Assembly: GCF_036384435.1 (NCBI RefSeq)
Contig: NZ_DASVMI010000067.1
Location: 1 to 24,076, forward strand
DNA: 24,076 bases
Reading direction: 5' to 3'
Source of the DNA: GSA-30 sp036384435
Lineage (GTDB): Bacteria; Pseudomonadota; Gammaproteobacteria; Xanthomonadales; Rhodanobacteraceae
Numbering within the stretch: the first letter of the stretch is position 1; every line of letters begins with the position of its first letter. Positions 6,305 through 14,551 of this stretch are shown here, piece by piece. The translations under genes were made by a program, and so were the position numbers. Below the pieces are notes generated by a model, which was not told the DNA's origin, made no database searches, and was given only the letters and a program-made list of their open reading frames with translations.

Positions 6305-6331
6305 GCCCGTGACCTGCCGCTGCGCCACAAT
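6303..6331 (+). promoter_or_regulatory. Candidate promoter of upp
   Basis: TTGCCC (6303-6308) and CACAAT (6326-6331) are 17 bases apart, each matching four of six consensus bases, ending 27 bases before the upp ATG. The -35 overlaps the T-tract of the preceding terminator. Confidence 0.28.
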
Positions 6332-6358
6332 AAGAAAATTATTGCCGCAGGGTTGCCT

Positions 6359-7000
6359 ATGAAAATCGTCGAAGTCCGTCATCCGCTGATTCAGCACAAG
6401 CTTGGCCTGATGCGTCGCGCCGGGATCAGCACGAAGGAATTTCGCGAACTGGCCTCCGAAGTGGCGGCCTTGCTCACCTATGAGGCCACCAAGGACCTGG
6501 AAACGCTATCCCAGGAAGTGGAGGGCTGGGCCGGTCCCGTGCAGGTGCAGCAAATCAAGGGCAAGAAGATCACCGTGGTGCCAATCCTGCGTGCCGGCCT
6601 GGGCATGCTGCCCGGGGTACTGGACATGATTCCCGCAGCCAAGGTCAGCGTGGTCGGCCTGCAACGCGACGAAGAAACACTCAAGCCAGTCACCTACTAC
6701 GAGAAGCTCAGTGGCCGCATGGACGAACGCATTGCGCTGATCGTCGACCCTATGCTGGCCACAGCCGGCACTCTGGTCGCTACCGTCGACATGCTCAAGG
6801 CGGCCGGCTGCAAACGCATCAAGGGCCTGTTCCTGGTGGCCGCTCCCGAGGGCCTGGAGCGCATCGTCGCCGCCCATCCCGACATCGAGATCTATACTGC
6901 CTCGATCGACCAGCGCCTCAACGAGCAGGGCTACATCCTCCCTGGCCTGGGTGACGCTGGCGACAAGATCTTCGGCACGAAGCAATTGCCCGTAGGATGA
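6359..7000 (+). CDS. upp: Uracil phosphoribosyltransferase
   Basis: The enzyme converts uracil and PRPP to UMP in pyrimidine salvage. The 213-residue length fits the family. The PRPP-binding loop is IALIVDPMLATAGTLVATVD (125-144). The uracil-binding C-terminal motif is YILPGLGDAGDKIFGTK (192-208), and VPILRAGLGM (74-83) is also diagnostic. The ATG at 6359 is chosen over a TTG two codons earlier because GCAGGG (6347-6352) is correctly spaced for it. No uraA-type permease is adjacent. It is cytoplasmic and probably transcribed from its own promoter just after the psiF terminator. Confidence 0.97.
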   Translation: MKIVEVRHPLIQHKLGLMRRAGISTKEFRELASEVAALLTYEATKDLETLSQEVEGWAGPVQVQQIKGKKITVVPILRAGLGMLPGVLDMIPAAKVSVVGLQRDEETLKPVTYYEKLSGRMDERIALIVDPMLATAGTLVATVDMLKAAGCKRIKGLFLVAAPEGLERIVAAHPDIEIYTASIDQRLNEQGYILPGLGDAGDKIFGTKQLPVG

Positions 7001-7325
7001 CGTCCGGACGCGGGTCAATGCTCCGACTCGCGCAGGGGCAAGACCCGGGGGATTGGGGGGCGGTAGCGGGGGCGCATGATTGGGTTGCCGCAGCCGGCCA
7101 TGCGGCTCTGCAGCAAAGAGCGCTGTCGGCGCTCTCGGGCTGGTGGGGCTTGCAGCCCACTCCCCGTCTCCCTTCTCCCGGCCCAATCCCGCTGCCCTGC
7201 CGTTTGCACATACGCTCAATGCCGGCCAGCCTCCAGAGCCGTGAATTCCTTCGCAAAACTGTCGTAATAAGTTGCTAGCCTCATCTTGATGGGTCCGCCT
7301 CGGATCCCAAGTGGGGAGTTACTTG
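7001..7325. other. Intergenic region with G-rich tract and palindromes
   Basis: No gene is recognised. It holds four G runs (7035-7038, 7047-7051, 7055-7060, 7068-7072) capable of a G-quadruplex. AGAGCGC/GCGCTCT forms a 7-bp hairpin near 7115-7135. GGGATTGGG (7049-7057) is complementary to CCCAATCCC (7182-7190). No T-tract terminator for upp was found. Open frames here have no recognisable content. Confidence 0.4.
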
Positions 7326-10196
7326 ATGGAAGCGAAGTACGTACGGCGCGCCCTCTGGGCTGCGCTGCTAGGGGTTGTGTCGGTTGCCTCCGCGCAGGGC
7401 GCCGATCTGAGCATCAGCCAGTTCCGCGTACGCGGCCCGGCGGGCGGTAACGACGAATTCGTCGAATTGTTCAACGGTGGTGCGGCGGCGCTGGATTTGT
7501 CCGGCTATAAGCTCAACGCCTCCAATGCCAGTGGCACAACCGGGACGCGCATGACCTTTCCCAGTGGCGCCTCGATCGCACCAGGCTGCCATGTCTTGTT
7601 GACCAATAGCGCCAGCGGCGGCTACTCCGGCAGCGTGACCGGTGATTTCAAGTACAGCACGGGCGTCACCGATGACGGCGGCCTCGCCCTGCTCGATGCC
7701 AGCGGCCAGATCATCGACCAGGTAGGCCTGTCCACCGGGTCGGCCTATAAGGCAGGCACGCCGCTGATCTCGCTGGGCAGCACCAACGCCGATAAAGGCT
7801 ACGGCCGCAAGACCAATGCCGCTGGCTTGCCGCAGAACACCGGCGACAATCAGTCTGATTTTGTCTTGGTCTCGCCCACCGCACCCAGCAACAGCGCCAG
7901 TTCATGCGCGGTCATGGGGCTGGCCTTGTCCATCGCCGATGCCAATGCCACCGTGCATGGCCCGGCCGATGTCGTCATGCCCTTCAACGTGGCACTCAAC
8001 CAACCAGCTCCCGCTGGCGGCGTGACCGTTCATGTCGCCACGCATGACGGCACGGCAACTGTCGCCAATGGCGACTACGATGCCGTCGACAATACGCTGA
8101 CCATCGCCGAGGGACAGACCCAGGCCAGCTTCAATGTGACCGTGCACGGCCGCAGCACAGGCAGCGAAGACAAGGCTTTCCAGGTCAATCTGAGCCAGCC
8201 CAGCGGCGACGTGGTGCTCGCACGTGACACCGCCATGGGTGCGATCCTGTATGACATTCCGGTCGCAGCCGAGATCTTCCAGATCCAGGGCCATGATCAG
8301 ATCTCGCCACTGGTCGGCAAGTCGGTCAAGACCTCGGCCAACATCGTAACCGCCGTAGGGCCGGCTGGCTTCACCATGCAGACGCCCGACGCTCGCGACG
8401 ACCATGATCCGTTGACTTCCAATGGTATCTACGTATTCACCTCCAACCAGCCGACCGTTGCGGTGGGCGATGTCGTGAACGTCGACGCCCGCGTGGCCAA
8501 CTACTACAACCTGCCAGAACTGGAGAACGCGACGGTCACCGTGACCGCGCACCATGCGCGCCTCCCGGCCGCGGTGATCTTCGGTGCCAACAAGCCTTCG
8601 ACCGATCCGAACAAGCTTTCCTGCGGCGCGACCAACTTCCAGTGCTACGTCGGCATGCGCGTGATCATCGAGAACGGCATGATCAACACGGGCAACAAGC
8701 GCTTCAGCACCGAACCGTTCGCCGAAGTCAGCATCACGGCCAACGGTAAACGCTCGCTGCGCCAGCCGGGCGTACGCTTTGGCACGGCGGTACCCGATGG
8801 CGTAGACCTGCCCAACTGGAGCGGCAATCCGGAAGTGTTCAAGATGAACACCGCCGACTTCGGCGCGGTGCCGGAGAATACCCCGCTTATCGGCGGCAGC
8901 AGCTTCCGCGCGGAAGGCATCATCTCCTACGACTTTGGTGCCTATACGTTCATCCCAACCACGTTCAAGATCACCCACGCCGCACCGATGCCGCGCGCAG
9001 TGACGCCGACACCGGCATACGCCTTGCGTATCGGCGCGTTCAATACCGAGCGCTTCTGCGACAGTACGTTCGATACTACGTTCACTTGCAGCGGCGACAG
9101 CAAGGAACCCACGCCCGATCAGGTGACCCTGAAGACGCAGCGCTTGTCGGCATACATCGGTAGTATCTTGAAGCTGCCCGACGTACTTTCTGTCGAGGAA
9201 GTGGAAACCCTGCCGATCCTGCAAGGTCTTGCCACGCAACTCAACGCCGAGAACCACACCAAGTACGTGGCCTACCTGATTCCAGGCCACGACCCGAGCG
9301 GCATCAACGTAGGCTTCCTGGTGCGTAGCGACCGTGTTCACGTGCAGTCGGTACGCCAGTTGGCCGCCGACGAAACCTGGGACGACAACGGTAGCACCGC
9401 GTTCGTGCATGACCATCCGCCGCTACTGCTCACAGCCGAGTCGCGTGGCGTTCGCTTCCAGGTGATCTCGGTGCACCCCAAGGCACGTACCAACGTCGAC
9501 AAGGACAACGCCGACGCCGTACGTGATCGCCAGAAGCGCTTCCTGCAAGCACAATCGCTGGCTCGCCAAGTACAGGCCTTGCAGACTGCCGCACCCTGGC
9601 AACCGCTGATGGTCGTGGGCGACTTCAACTCCTACCAGTTCAGCGATGGCTGGGTGGACGTGGTCGGCCTGATCTCGGGCAAGTACAAGGACAGCGAGAA
9701 CCTGCTCAAGTTGGGCAAGAACATCGTGCGTCCGGCCCTCTGGAATGCAGTGGAGTCAGTACCATCGAACGACCGTTACTCGTTCCTGTTCACCGAGAAT
9801 TTTGGCCAGATCCAGGGTTACACCCAGGCGGGCTCGGGCAACTCCGGTCGCGAAGTACCCACGGTGCAGGTGCTCGATCATGCTTTGCTGAACCAGATGG
9901 CCCGCCTTCGCTTTATCCAGATGCAGTACGGCCGCGCCGATCTGGATGCCCCGGTGCAAACCGAGGACGATGCCGCCAGTGCCACCGATTCGACCAAGGC
10001 CATCGGCGTTTCCGATCATGACGGCTTCGTGGTGGATCTGTTCGCACCGAGCCTGTTTGGCGATTACGATCGCTACGAGCGTGATCGCAAGAATCACCGC
10101 TTCGATCACGACGACCGTGGCGATGACACGCATGGGCATGACGATGGCCACCACGATGACCGTGGCCATGACCAGAGACATGACTGGGGATTCTGA
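7326..10196 (+). CDS. Secreted multidomain nuclease (LTD, Calx-beta, ExeM-like, EEP) with Asp/His-rich tail
   Basis: The protein has 956 residues. A signal peptide (MEAKYVRRALWAALLGVVSV, cleavage near ASAQGA) is followed by a lamin-tail domain (about 27-190; ISQFRVRGPAGGNDEFVELF), a Calx-beta domain (about 198-310; DGTATVANGDYDAV), an OB-like region typical of ExeM/NucH-type exonucleases (about 312-550; FTMQTP, GDVVNVDARV) and an endonuclease/exonuclease/phosphatase domain (566-906). EEP catalytic residues are visible: N573 in AFNTERF, E624/E625, H717 in ISVHPKA, D766 and N768 in VGDFNSY, and D898-H899 in VSDHDGF. The tail (910-956) is rich in Asp, His and Arg. Predicted to degrade extracellular DNA using divalent cations, for nutrient recovery or biofilm turnover. 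The ATG at 7326 is preferred over an upstream GTG because GGGGAG (7313-7318) precedes it at 7 bases. Confidence 0.93.
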   Translation: MEAKYVRRALWAALLGVVSVASAQGADLSISQFRVRGPAGGNDEFVELFNGGAAALDLSGYKLNASNASGTTGTRMTFPSGASIAPGCHVLLTNSASGGYSGSVTGDFKYSTGVTDDGGLALLDASGQIIDQVGLSTGSAYKAGTPLISLGSTNADKGYGRKTNAAGLPQNTGDNQSDFVLVSPTAPSNSASSCAVMGLALSIADANATVHGPADVVMPFNVALNQPAPAGGVTVHVATHDGTATVANGDYDAVDNTLTIAEGQTQASFNVTVHGRSTGSEDKAFQVNLSQPSGDVVLARDTAMGAILYDIPVAAEIFQIQGHDQISPLVGKSVKTSANIVTAVGPAGFTMQTPDARDDHDPLTSNGIYVFTSNQPTVAVGDVVNVDARVANYYNLPELENATVTVTAHHARLPAAVIFGANKPSTDPNKLSCGATNFQCYVGMRVIIENGMINTGNKRFSTEPFAEVSITANGKRSLRQPGVRFGTAVPDGVDLPNWSGNPEVFKMNTADFGAVPENTPLIGGSSFRAEGIISYDFGAYTFIPTTFKITHAAPMPRAVTPTPAYALRIGAFNTERFCDSTFDTTFTCSGDSKEPTPDQVTLKTQRLSAYIGSILKLPDVLSVEEVETLPILQGLATQLNAENHTKYVAYLIPGHDPSGINVGFLVRSDRVHVQSVRQLAADETWDDNGSTAFVHDHPPLLLTAESRGVRFQVISVHPKARTNVDKDNADAVRDRQKRFLQAQSLARQVQALQTAAPWQPLMVVGDFNSYQFSDGWVDVVGLISGKYKDSENLLKLGKNIVRPALWNAVESVPSNDRYSFLFTENFGQIQGYTQAGSGNSGREVPTVQVLDHALLNQMARLRFIQMQYGRADLDAPVQTEDDAASATDSTKAIGVSDHDGFVVDLFAPSLFGDYDRYERDRKNHRFDHDDRGDDTHGHDDGHHDDRGHDQRHDWGF

Positions 10197-10220
10197 TCCG
10201 CCACTGTCTTGTTGAACAAA

Positions 10221-10252
10221 AAACCACGCCCGGTGACGGGCGTGGTTTTTTT
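10221..10252 (+). terminator. Intrinsic terminator after the nuclease
   Basis: CCACGCCCG (10224-10232) and CGGGCGTGG (10237-10245) pair around GTGA, flanked by AAA and followed by seven T (10246-10252). Confidence 0.93.
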
Positions 10253-10275
10253 CGTATCGCGACATGCCGTGCTTC

Positions 10276-10376
10276 GCAGGAACGACTTCAATCGCGACAT
10301 GGTCGCGGCTTGGAGGTTTCAAACTCCGAACCTGCGACTGAATCGCAGGTTGCTTCGCGACTGAAGTCCCTCCTGC
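10276..10376. repeat. REP-like composite palindromic element
   Basis: Outer arms GCAGGA..CGACTTCA..CGCGA (10276-10297) and TCGCGACTGAAGTC..CCTGC (10356-10376) are imperfect inverted copies. Between them are the hairpins CGCGAC-ATG-GTCGCG (10293-10307), GGAGGTTTCAAACTCC (10312-10327) and AACCTGCGA-CTGAA-TCGCAGGTT (10329-10351). TTCGCGACTGAAGT (10354-10367) recurs exactly at 16841-16854. Such arrays are typical of dispersed extragenic palindromes in this order. It lies between the converging nuclease and pip genes. Confidence 0.65.
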
Positions 10377-10404
10377 CAGGTTATGCAGGTCAGCACGAAG
10401 ACGA

Positions 10405-11361
10405 TCAAGCCCGAAAACGATCAGTCGCCTCAAGCAGTTCATGGGTAATGCCAGGCTCGAACGCCGAATGTCCAGCGTCCTGCACAATGCGCAAATCCGC
10501 CTCCGGCCATGCGCGATGCAAATCCCATGCGCTGCGTATTGGACACACCACATCGTAACGACCTTGCACAATGATCGCGGGAATATGGCGGATGCGATCG
10601 ACGTTGCGCAGCAACTGGTCGTCGTGCTCGAAGAATCCGCCATTGACGAAATAATGGCATTCGATCCGCGCAAAGGCCAAGGCAAACTCGTCTTCGCCAC
10701 TGGAGGCGATATGCCCCTCGTCCTGATAAAGGTAACTGGTGGCACCCTCCCAAACTGACCACGCCTGAGCGGCGGCCAGGCGCTGTTTCGGGTCTTCGCT
10801 GGTCAAACGGCGGTGATAGGCACTCATAAGGTCGCCACGCTCAACCTCCGGAATGGCATTGAGATAAGTTTCCCAGGCATCTGGATACAGTGCGTCGCAG
10901 CCCTTCTGGTAAAACCATTCCAGTTCCCAACGACGCAGCATGAAGATGCCGCGCAAAACGAGCTCGGTCACCTTCTGCGGATGCGTCTGCGCGTAGGCCA
11001 GTGCCAAGGTCGAACCCCAGGAGCCACCGAAAACCTGCCAGGCGTCAATACCCAGATGCTCGCGCAGGCGCTCGATATCGTCTACCAAGTCCCAGGTCGA
11101 GTTATCGCGCAGTTCTGCATGGGGCGTGGAGCGGCCGCAACCACGCTGGTCGAACAACACGATGCGATAGACCTTGGGATCGAAGAAGCGACGACACTTG
11201 CTGTTGGTGCCACCGCCTGGACCGCCATGCAGAAATACCACCGGTTTGCCATGTCGATTACCGCTTTGTTCGTAATACAGGGTATGCAGGCCCGATACCT
11301 GCAGCATGCCGCTATCAAACGGCTCGATTTCTGGATAAAGGCTGCGGCGCTTTAGCGACAT
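10405..11361 (-). CDS. pip: Prolyl iminopeptidase
   Basis: This cytoplasmic alpha/beta hydrolase of family S33 removes N-terminal proline from peptides. It has 318 residues, the usual length. The oxyanion region HGGPGGG (45-51), the nucleophile S114 in FGGSWGSTLALAY, D270 in VQGRYDVVCP and H298 in QDAGHSAFEPG form the expected triad. The start at MSLKRRSLYP (11361) is preferred over a GTG-like start 15 codons upstream because it matches the family N-terminus and has CGGAGAT about 8 bases upstream. It is divergent from the sugar porter, with 176 bp between them, and ends beside the REP-like element. Confidence 0.96.
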   Translation of the reverse strand: MSLKRRSLYPEIEPFDSGMLQVSGLHTLYYEQSGNRHGKPVVFLHGGPGGGTNSKCRRFFDPKVYRIVLFDQRGCGRSTPHAELRDNSTWDLVDDIERLREHLGIDAWQVFGGSWGSTLALAYAQTHPQKVTELVLRGIFMLRRWELEWFYQKGCDALYPDAWETYLNAIPEVERGDLMSAYHRRLTSEDPKQRLAAAQAWSVWEGATSYLYQDEGHIASSGEDEFALAFARIECHYFVNGGFFEHDDQLLRNVDRIRHIPAIIVQGRYDVVCPIRSAWDLHRAWPEADLRIVQDAGHSAFEPGITHELLEATDRFRA

Positions 11362-11537
11362 GAGCGGATCTCCGACTTGATACCAAAGAAAACACGTGGC
11401 CAACACCTCACATTAACACGGGCACGATCGCGACGAGGGAACCACATGCCTTTTACAGCTCCTGCACAGAAAGCTGCCTAGGCTCAAACTTATCGCCGCT
11501 TCATTTTCGGCGGCCTTATGTAAGGAAAATTCCTCCC

Positions 11538-12944
11538 ATGTCCTCAGCGACCAGCGCGCCCCATATTTCGGCCGCTCCCGCGCATGGCGCCTCCAGCATT
11601 TTCGTCATTGGCCTGCTCGCTTCACTGGCGGGATTGATGTTCGGGCTGGATATCGGCGTTATTTCGGGTGCGCAGAGCTTTATCCAAAAAGATTTCCACA
11701 TCAGCGATCGCACCCTGGAGTGGGTGGTCAGTTCCATGATGGCTGGCGCGGCCATGGGTGCGCTCGGTTGCAGCTGGCTTTCCGCATCCTTGGGCCGCAA
11801 GCGCTCGCTGATGCTGGGCGGTATCCTGTTCGTGATCGGATCGCTCGTCTGTGCGCTCGCACCGATGCCGGAAGTCCTGATCGGTGGACGCTTTGTACTG
11901 GGCATTGCCATCGGTATCGCCAGCTACACCGCACCGCTATACATCGCGGAGATTGCGCCAGAAGCCACGCGCGGTCGAATGATCTCGACCTATCAATTGA
12001 TGATCACCACCGGCATTCTGGTGGCATTTCTTTCCGATACGGCGTTCAGCTACCAGGGATCCTGGCGCTGGATGCTGGGCGTCATCGCTATACCAGGAAT
12101 ACTGTTTCTGGTGGGCCTGTTTGCCCTGCCCGACAGCCCGCGTTGGCTGATGATGCGTGGTCAGAAAGAGGAGGCCACCCGGGTATTGATGCGCTTGCGT
12201 GGCGATCGACGCTTGGTGGACAAGGAAGTGAGTGAGATCGCCGAGCAGCTGAAAAAGCCACAAGTAGGATTCACGCTGTTCAAGGAGAACAGCCATTTCC
12301 GCCGCTCCGTCTGGCTTGGCGTGCTGTTGCAGGCCATGCAGCAGTTCACTGGCATGAACGTGGTGATGTACTACGCGCCGCGCATTTTCCAGGCCATGGG
12401 CTATGCCACCGAGGCACAGATGTGGTTCACCGCGCTGGTAGGCCTGACCAACGTGCTGGCCACGCTGATCGCCATGGCCGTGATCGATCGCTGGGGCCGC
12501 AAGCCCACTCTCTATACCGGTTTCACGGTGATGGCGATCGGCCTTGGCGTGGTCGGCTTCATGATGATGGGCGGCGCGCCGAAGTCGCATGACATGCAGT
12601 TGTTTACCGTAATCATGTTGCTGGTGTTCATCGTTGGATTTGCCATGTCGGCAGGCCCATTGATCTGGACGCTGTGTTCGGAGATCCAGCCTCTGAAAGG
12701 TCGCGACTTTGGTATCGCCGCGTCCACCTTCACCAACTGGATCACCAACATGATCGTGGGCGCCACCTTTCTGAGCCTACTCAATGGCCTGGGCACTTCC
12801 CAGACATTCTGGCTCTACGGTGGCCTCAACGCGGTGTTTCTGATCCTGACGTTCCTGCTGGTGCCGGAGACCAAGGGCGTAACGCTTGAACACATCGAAT
12901 CGCGCCTGATGGCCGGCGAGAAACTGCGCGACATCGGTCAATAG
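11538..12944 (+). CDS. MFS sugar:proton symporter (GalP/XylE/AraE type)
   Basis: The protein has 468 residues and twelve predicted helices. Sugar-porter signatures are present: GLMFGLDIGVISGA in helix 1 (about 32-45), the loop 2-3 motif SASLGRKRSL (82-91), RGR after helix 4, LPDSPRWLMMRG at the central loop (about 196-208), the helix-7 sugar-binding motif QAMQQFTGMNVVMYYAP (about 262-278), the loop 8-9 repeat DRWGRKP, and the C-terminal PETKG. It is predicted to import a hexose or pentose with a proton. Closest by eye to E. coli GalP/AraE; the actual sugar is not determined. The ATG at 11538 is preceded by AAGGA inside a small palindrome (AGGAA-AA-TTCCT). A bidirectional terminator follows. 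Confidence 0.94.
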   Translation: MSSATSAPHISAAPAHGASSIFVIGLLASLAGLMFGLDIGVISGAQSFIQKDFHISDRTLEWVVSSMMAGAAMGALGCSWLSASLGRKRSLMLGGILFVIGSLVCALAPMPEVLIGGRFVLGIAIGIASYTAPLYIAEIAPEATRGRMISTYQLMITTGILVAFLSDTAFSYQGSWRWMLGVIAIPGILFLVGLFALPDSPRWLMMRGQKEEATRVLMRLRGDRRLVDKEVSEIAEQLKKPQVGFTLFKENSHFRRSVWLGVLLQAMQQFTGMNVVMYYAPRIFQAMGYATEAQMWFTALVGLTNVLATLIAMAVIDRWGRKPTLYTGFTVMAIGLGVVGFMMMGGAPKSHDMQLFTVIMLLVFIVGFAMSAGPLIWTLCSEIQPLKGRDFGIAASTFTNWITNMIVGATFLSLLNGLGTSQTFWLYGGLNAVFLILTFLLVPETKGVTLEHIESRLMAGEKLRDIGQ

Positions 12945-13000
12945 CCGGCCCCGACAGTTGGCTCGATTGACGGCTGGCCTGATTGACGATCGACCTGATC

Positions 13001-13029
13001 AAAGCCCGGCCCCAAGGCCGGGCTTTTTT
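13001..13029. terminator. Bidirectional intrinsic terminator
   Basis: GCCCGGCC (13004-13011) pairs with GGCCGGGC (13016-13023) around CCAA, followed by six T on the plus strand and preceded by AAA. It serves the converging sugar porter (ends 12944) and the FAD oxidoreductase (ends 13041). Confidence 0.92.
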
Positions 13030-13040
13030 CATGCGCCAAG

Positions 13041-14447
13041 TCAGTCGTCGAACAACTTGCCTGGATTGAGCGTACGGTTGGGGTCCAGCACCGCGCGAAT
13101 ACCACGCATCAGGGCGATTTCTTCGTCACTGCGAGTAGAGTGCAGATAGTGCTTCTTTACCAGGCCAATGCCATGTTCGGCAGAAATGCTGCCGCCATGC
13201 CGATATAGCGTTTGTGCGAGCAAGGTGGTCACGTGCTCGCACTGAGCGATGAAGTCGGCATCATCCATGTCCTGGGGCTTGAGCACATTGATATGCAGGT
13301 TGCCGTCACCTATGTGGCCAAACCACACCACTTCGATATGGGGATATTCACGCGAAAGCAGGGCCTGCATGTCGTGCAGGAACGCAGGAACCGCCGCAAT
13401 CCGCACCGACACGTCGTTCTTATATGGCTTGTGGCGCGCCAGGCTTTCGGTAATGCCCTCGCGCAGGCGCCATAACGCCGACGCCTGCGCCTCGCTCTGC
13501 GCGACGACGCCGTCCACGATCCACCCCTGCTCCATGCCATGCTCGAACGCCGCCAGCGCCGCATCGGTCGCCGCTTCGTCGTTGGCATCGAATTCGGTCA
13601 CCACGTAATAGGGGTAGTCACCCTCGATGGCACGCTGCGCGCCATGCGCCAGCACGTGCTTCTGCGCCACATCGGTGAAGAATTCAAAAGCCTGCAACGA
13701 AAGACGCGAACGAAACAGGGAGAACACCTGCATCAATGCTTCCATGTCCGGCAAGGCCAGCAGCATGGTCTGCGAAGGCGGCGGCGGTTCGGCGAGCTTG
13801 AGCGTGGCCTCGACCACGACGCCGAGCGTCCCTTCCGCACCAATCAACAGATGACGTAAATCGTAGCCACTGGAGTTCTTCACCAATGCCCGATTGAGGT
13901 CGAGCAATTTGCCGGTAGCGGTGACCACCTTGAGGCCGGCAATCCATTCGCGCGTATTGCCATAGCGGATCACGCGAATGCCACCGGCGTTGGTGGCGAT
14001 GTTTCCCCCAATGGAGCAAGAGCCACGGGCGGCGAAATCCACCGGATAGATCAGGCCATGCTCGCGAGCAGCATCGTGCACTGCCTGCAAGCTGATTCCG
14101 GGCTGCACGGTCAGGGTGCGATCGACCGGATCAAAACCCAGGACGCGGTTCATGCGTTCCAGGCTCAGCACCAGTTCGCCATGCGCCGCCACGGCACCAC
14201 CAGACAGCCCGGTGCGCCCTCCGGAGGGCACCACCGCCACGCGATGCCGGTTGGCCCAGGTCAGGACCGCGCAGACATCATCGATCTGGGCAGGGAGCGC
14301 GATGGCCAGGGGTGCCGGTGTCCAGCGGCGAGTCCAATCCCGGCCGTAGTGCTCCAGGTCACCCGGCTCGGTCAGCAGGCGTAGATCCGGGCAGGTCGCG
14401 GCCAGTTCGGCCAGGCGGATATCGGTGAAGGCAGATAGTGTGGGCAT
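13041..14447 (-). CDS. FAD-linked oxidoreductase, probable D-2-hydroxyglutarate dehydrogenase
   Basis: The protein has 468 residues of the GlcD/D2HGDH/D-lactate dehydrogenase family. The PCMH FAD-binding domain shows VVPSGGRTGLSGGAV (72-86), SCSIGGNIATNAGG (143-156) and IGAEGTLGVV (202-211). The C-terminal domain has WFGHIGDGNLHINVL and the family-typical SAEHGIGLVKK, with metal-binding histidines. It oxidises a D-2-hydroxyacid, passing electrons to a flavoprotein or the respiratory chain. It is divergent from serA with only about 104 bp between start codons. In other proteobacteria (e.g. Pseudomonas) D-2-hydroxyglutarate dehydrogenase works with SerA, recycling the D-2-hydroxyglutarate that SerA makes from 2-oxoglutarate. 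That assignment is therefore favoured over glycolate or lactate oxidase. Confidence 0.9.
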   Translation of the reverse strand: MPTLSAFTDIRLAELAATCPDLRLLTEPGDLEHYGRDWTRRWTPAPLAIALPAQIDDVCAVLTWANRHRVAVVPSGGRTGLSGGAVAAHGELVLSLERMNRVLGFDPVDRTLTVQPGISLQAVHDAAREHGLIYPVDFAARGSCSIGGNIATNAGGIRVIRYGNTREWIAGLKVVTATGKLLDLNRALVKNSSGYDLRHLLIGAEGTLGVVVEATLKLAEPPPPSQTMLLALPDMEALMQVFSLFRSRLSLQAFEFFTDVAQKHVLAHGAQRAIEGDYPYYVVTEFDANDEAATDAALAAFEHGMEQGWIVDGVVAQSEAQASALWRLREGITESLARHKPYKNDVSVRIAAVPAFLHDMQALLSREYPHIEVVWFGHIGDGNLHINVLKPQDMDDADFIAQCEHVTTLLAQTLYRHGGSISAEHGIGLVKKHYLHSTRSDEEIALMRGIRAVLDPNRTLNPGKLFDD

Positions 14448-14551
14448 GTCCGCAGCCTGCCAGCGCCGAAGCGTCAGGTCCAGTGTTGCGGCGCCGCAAA
14501 CGCCTGGACATCTGGCATAGTGGACCGGTTCCTTCCTGTCACGCCAAGGTC
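14448..14551. promoter_or_regulatory. Divergent promoter region of the D2HGDH-type gene and serA
   Basis: These 104 bases must hold both start-site regions. No clear consensus hexamer pair was found by eye. Confidence 0.35.

Noticed and set aside
7902..9416. 504-residue minus-strand open frame
   Set aside because: It is the complement of the nuclease gene, whose domains and catalytic residues are all on the plus strand.
9756..10745. 329-residue minus-strand open frame spanning the nuclease tail and the pip end
   Set aside because: It crosses two real genes and a strong terminator and its composition reflects the complement of the Asp/His-rich tail.
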